NCBI GenBank assembly: GCA_947458525.1
Contig: CANHAG010000121.1
Coordinates: 1-5,219 of the forward strand
Length of the DNA: 5,219 nucleotides
Direction of reading: 5' to 3'
DNA from: Rhodospirillaceae bacterium
Lineage (GTDB): Bacteria; Pseudomonadota; Alphaproteobacteria; Rickettsiales; UBA3002
The translations under genes were made by a program, and so were the position numbers. Under the pieces are notes generated by a model. That model did no database searches and had not been told where the DNA came from. It saw nothing but the letters and a program-made list of their open reading frames with translations. Below, one piece after another: positions 4,568-5,219 of the stretch (its first letter is position 1; each line of letters begins with the position of its first letter).

Positions 4568-5219
4568 ATGGCCACGGACATCCTAGTTATTGATGATGAG
4601 AAGGATATTACCTCCCTCATCTCCGACATCCTTTCCGACGAAAAATTCACCACCCGCGTCGCTAATAATTCCGATCAGGCGCTCAAAGCCCTGGCCGAGC
4701 GCGTACCGGCAGCGGTGATTCTTGATATCTGGCTGCAGGGGTCTGAGCTTGATGGGCTTGGCATTCTTGAGATTGTACAGAAAAAATACCCGCATGTGCC
4801 GGTGATCATGATTTCCGGCCACGGCAATATCGAAACGGCCGTTACCGCCATAAAAATGGGTGCGTATGACTATATCGAGAAGCCTTTCAGCGCGGAGCGG
4901 TTGATGATTATTGTCCGCCGGGCGCTCGAAGCCGCACGCCTGAAGAATGAGAATGTGGAACTGAAGCGCCGCGGGGGGCAGGAGCAGGATCTGATTGGTA
5001 ATTCCTCTGCCATTACCGCCGTGCGCCAGACGGTAGAGAAGGTTGCCCCGACCAACAGCCGCGTGCTGATTACCGGCGCGCCCGGCACGGGTAAGGAGCT
5101 GGCGGCACGGCTGCTGCATGCGCGTTCGCACCGCGCGGGCGGGCAGTTTGTGGTGCTGAATGCCGCGGCGCTGACGCCTGCCAGAATTGAGGCGGAGCTT
5201 TTCGGCACCGAGGATACCA
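4568..5219 (+). CDS. ntrX: Nitrogen-regulation response regulator NtrX, N-terminal part
   Basis: The frame runs from ATG 4568 off the right edge, giving 217 codons of a protein normally about 450-480 residues long. Residues 1-120 are a receiver domain: acidic D9 and D10, phospho-acceptor D53 in ILDIWLQGSELDGL, S83 in MISGHGNIETA, and K105 in IEKPF. The DIWLQGS signature separates NtrX from NtrC and other NtrC-type regulators. After a linker, DLIGNSSAI (141-149) opens the AAA+ domain, with EKVAPTNSRVLITG leading to Walker A GAPGTGKE (170-177) and ELFGTE (210-215). The GAFTGA sigma54 loop, Walker B and DNA-binding domain lie outside the window, so sigma54 dependence cannot be checked here. NtrX is usually phosphorylated by the membrane histidine kinase NtrY and controls nitrogen, redox or envelope genes depending on species. 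ntrY, normally just upstream, is absent; the gene instead has its own promoter behind a SYLF gene. Confidence 0.95.
   Translation, partial: MATDILVIDDEKDITSLISDILSDEKFTTRVANNSDQALKALAERVPAAVILDIWLQGSELDGLGILEIVQKKYPHVPVIMISGHGNIETAVTAIKMGAYDYIEKPFSAERLMIIVRRALEAARLKNENVELKRRGGQEQDLIGNSSAITAVRQTVEKVAPTNSRVLITGAPGTGKELAARLLHARSHRAGGQFVVLNAAALTPARIEAELFGTEDT

Noticed and set aside
4583..5131. Minus-strand open frame of 182 codons opposite ntrX
   Set aside because: It is antisense to an unambiguous receiver and AAA+ coding frame and shows no domain of its own.

Overview
The window looks like a chromosomal housekeeping segment from an alphaproteobacterium. The Era, RecO, TIGR00282-type phosphoesterase and NtrX proteins all carry sequence signatures typical of that class, such as the DIWLQGS stretch of NtrX, the LSRCAATG and YVSPKSGRAVS stretches of RecO, and GMCGDYD in the phosphoesterase. 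The genus cannot be named from sequence alone. Secreted proteins with cleavable signal peptides and a beta-barrel candidate ending in Phe show a Gram-negative envelope. I see no RNA gene, insertion sequence, CRISPR array or integrase, so this is not an obvious accessory island.

Layout. The left half reads on the minus strand, in transcription order: era (2728 to 1823), recO (1826 to 1062), a TIGR00282 metallophosphoesterase (1019 to 231), and the first 47 codons of an Ala-rich protein that runs off the left edge (142 to 1). era and recO share an ATGA stop/start overlap and are almost certainly co-transcribed; the phosphoesterase follows after 42 nt. The right half reads on the plus strand: a probable outer-membrane beta-barrel protein (2918-3655), a periplasmic SYLF-domain protein (3726-4340), and, after a 227-nt regulatory gap, ntrX (4568 to beyond the right edge). 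The divergent 189-nt region 2729-2917 holds the promoter of the era unit.

Function. Era (30S ribosome maturation GTPase), RecO (recombinational repair) and the phosphoesterase form a core information-processing unit. The two envelope proteins are probably independent of it. ntrX encodes a sigma54-type response regulator with its own strong-looking promoter, and no ntrY lies immediately upstream.

Points worth a second look: the era promoter places transcription start at or next to the ATG with no Shine-Dalgarno, so era may be leaderless; the phosphoesterase has Asp at two metal-ligand positions where the family usually has Glu and Asn; an 11-bp sequence is shared by the leaders of era and the phosphoesterase gene; and there are inverted repeats and an A-tract upstream of the ntrX promoter. 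I did not find convincing evidence of a previously undescribed multi-gene system.
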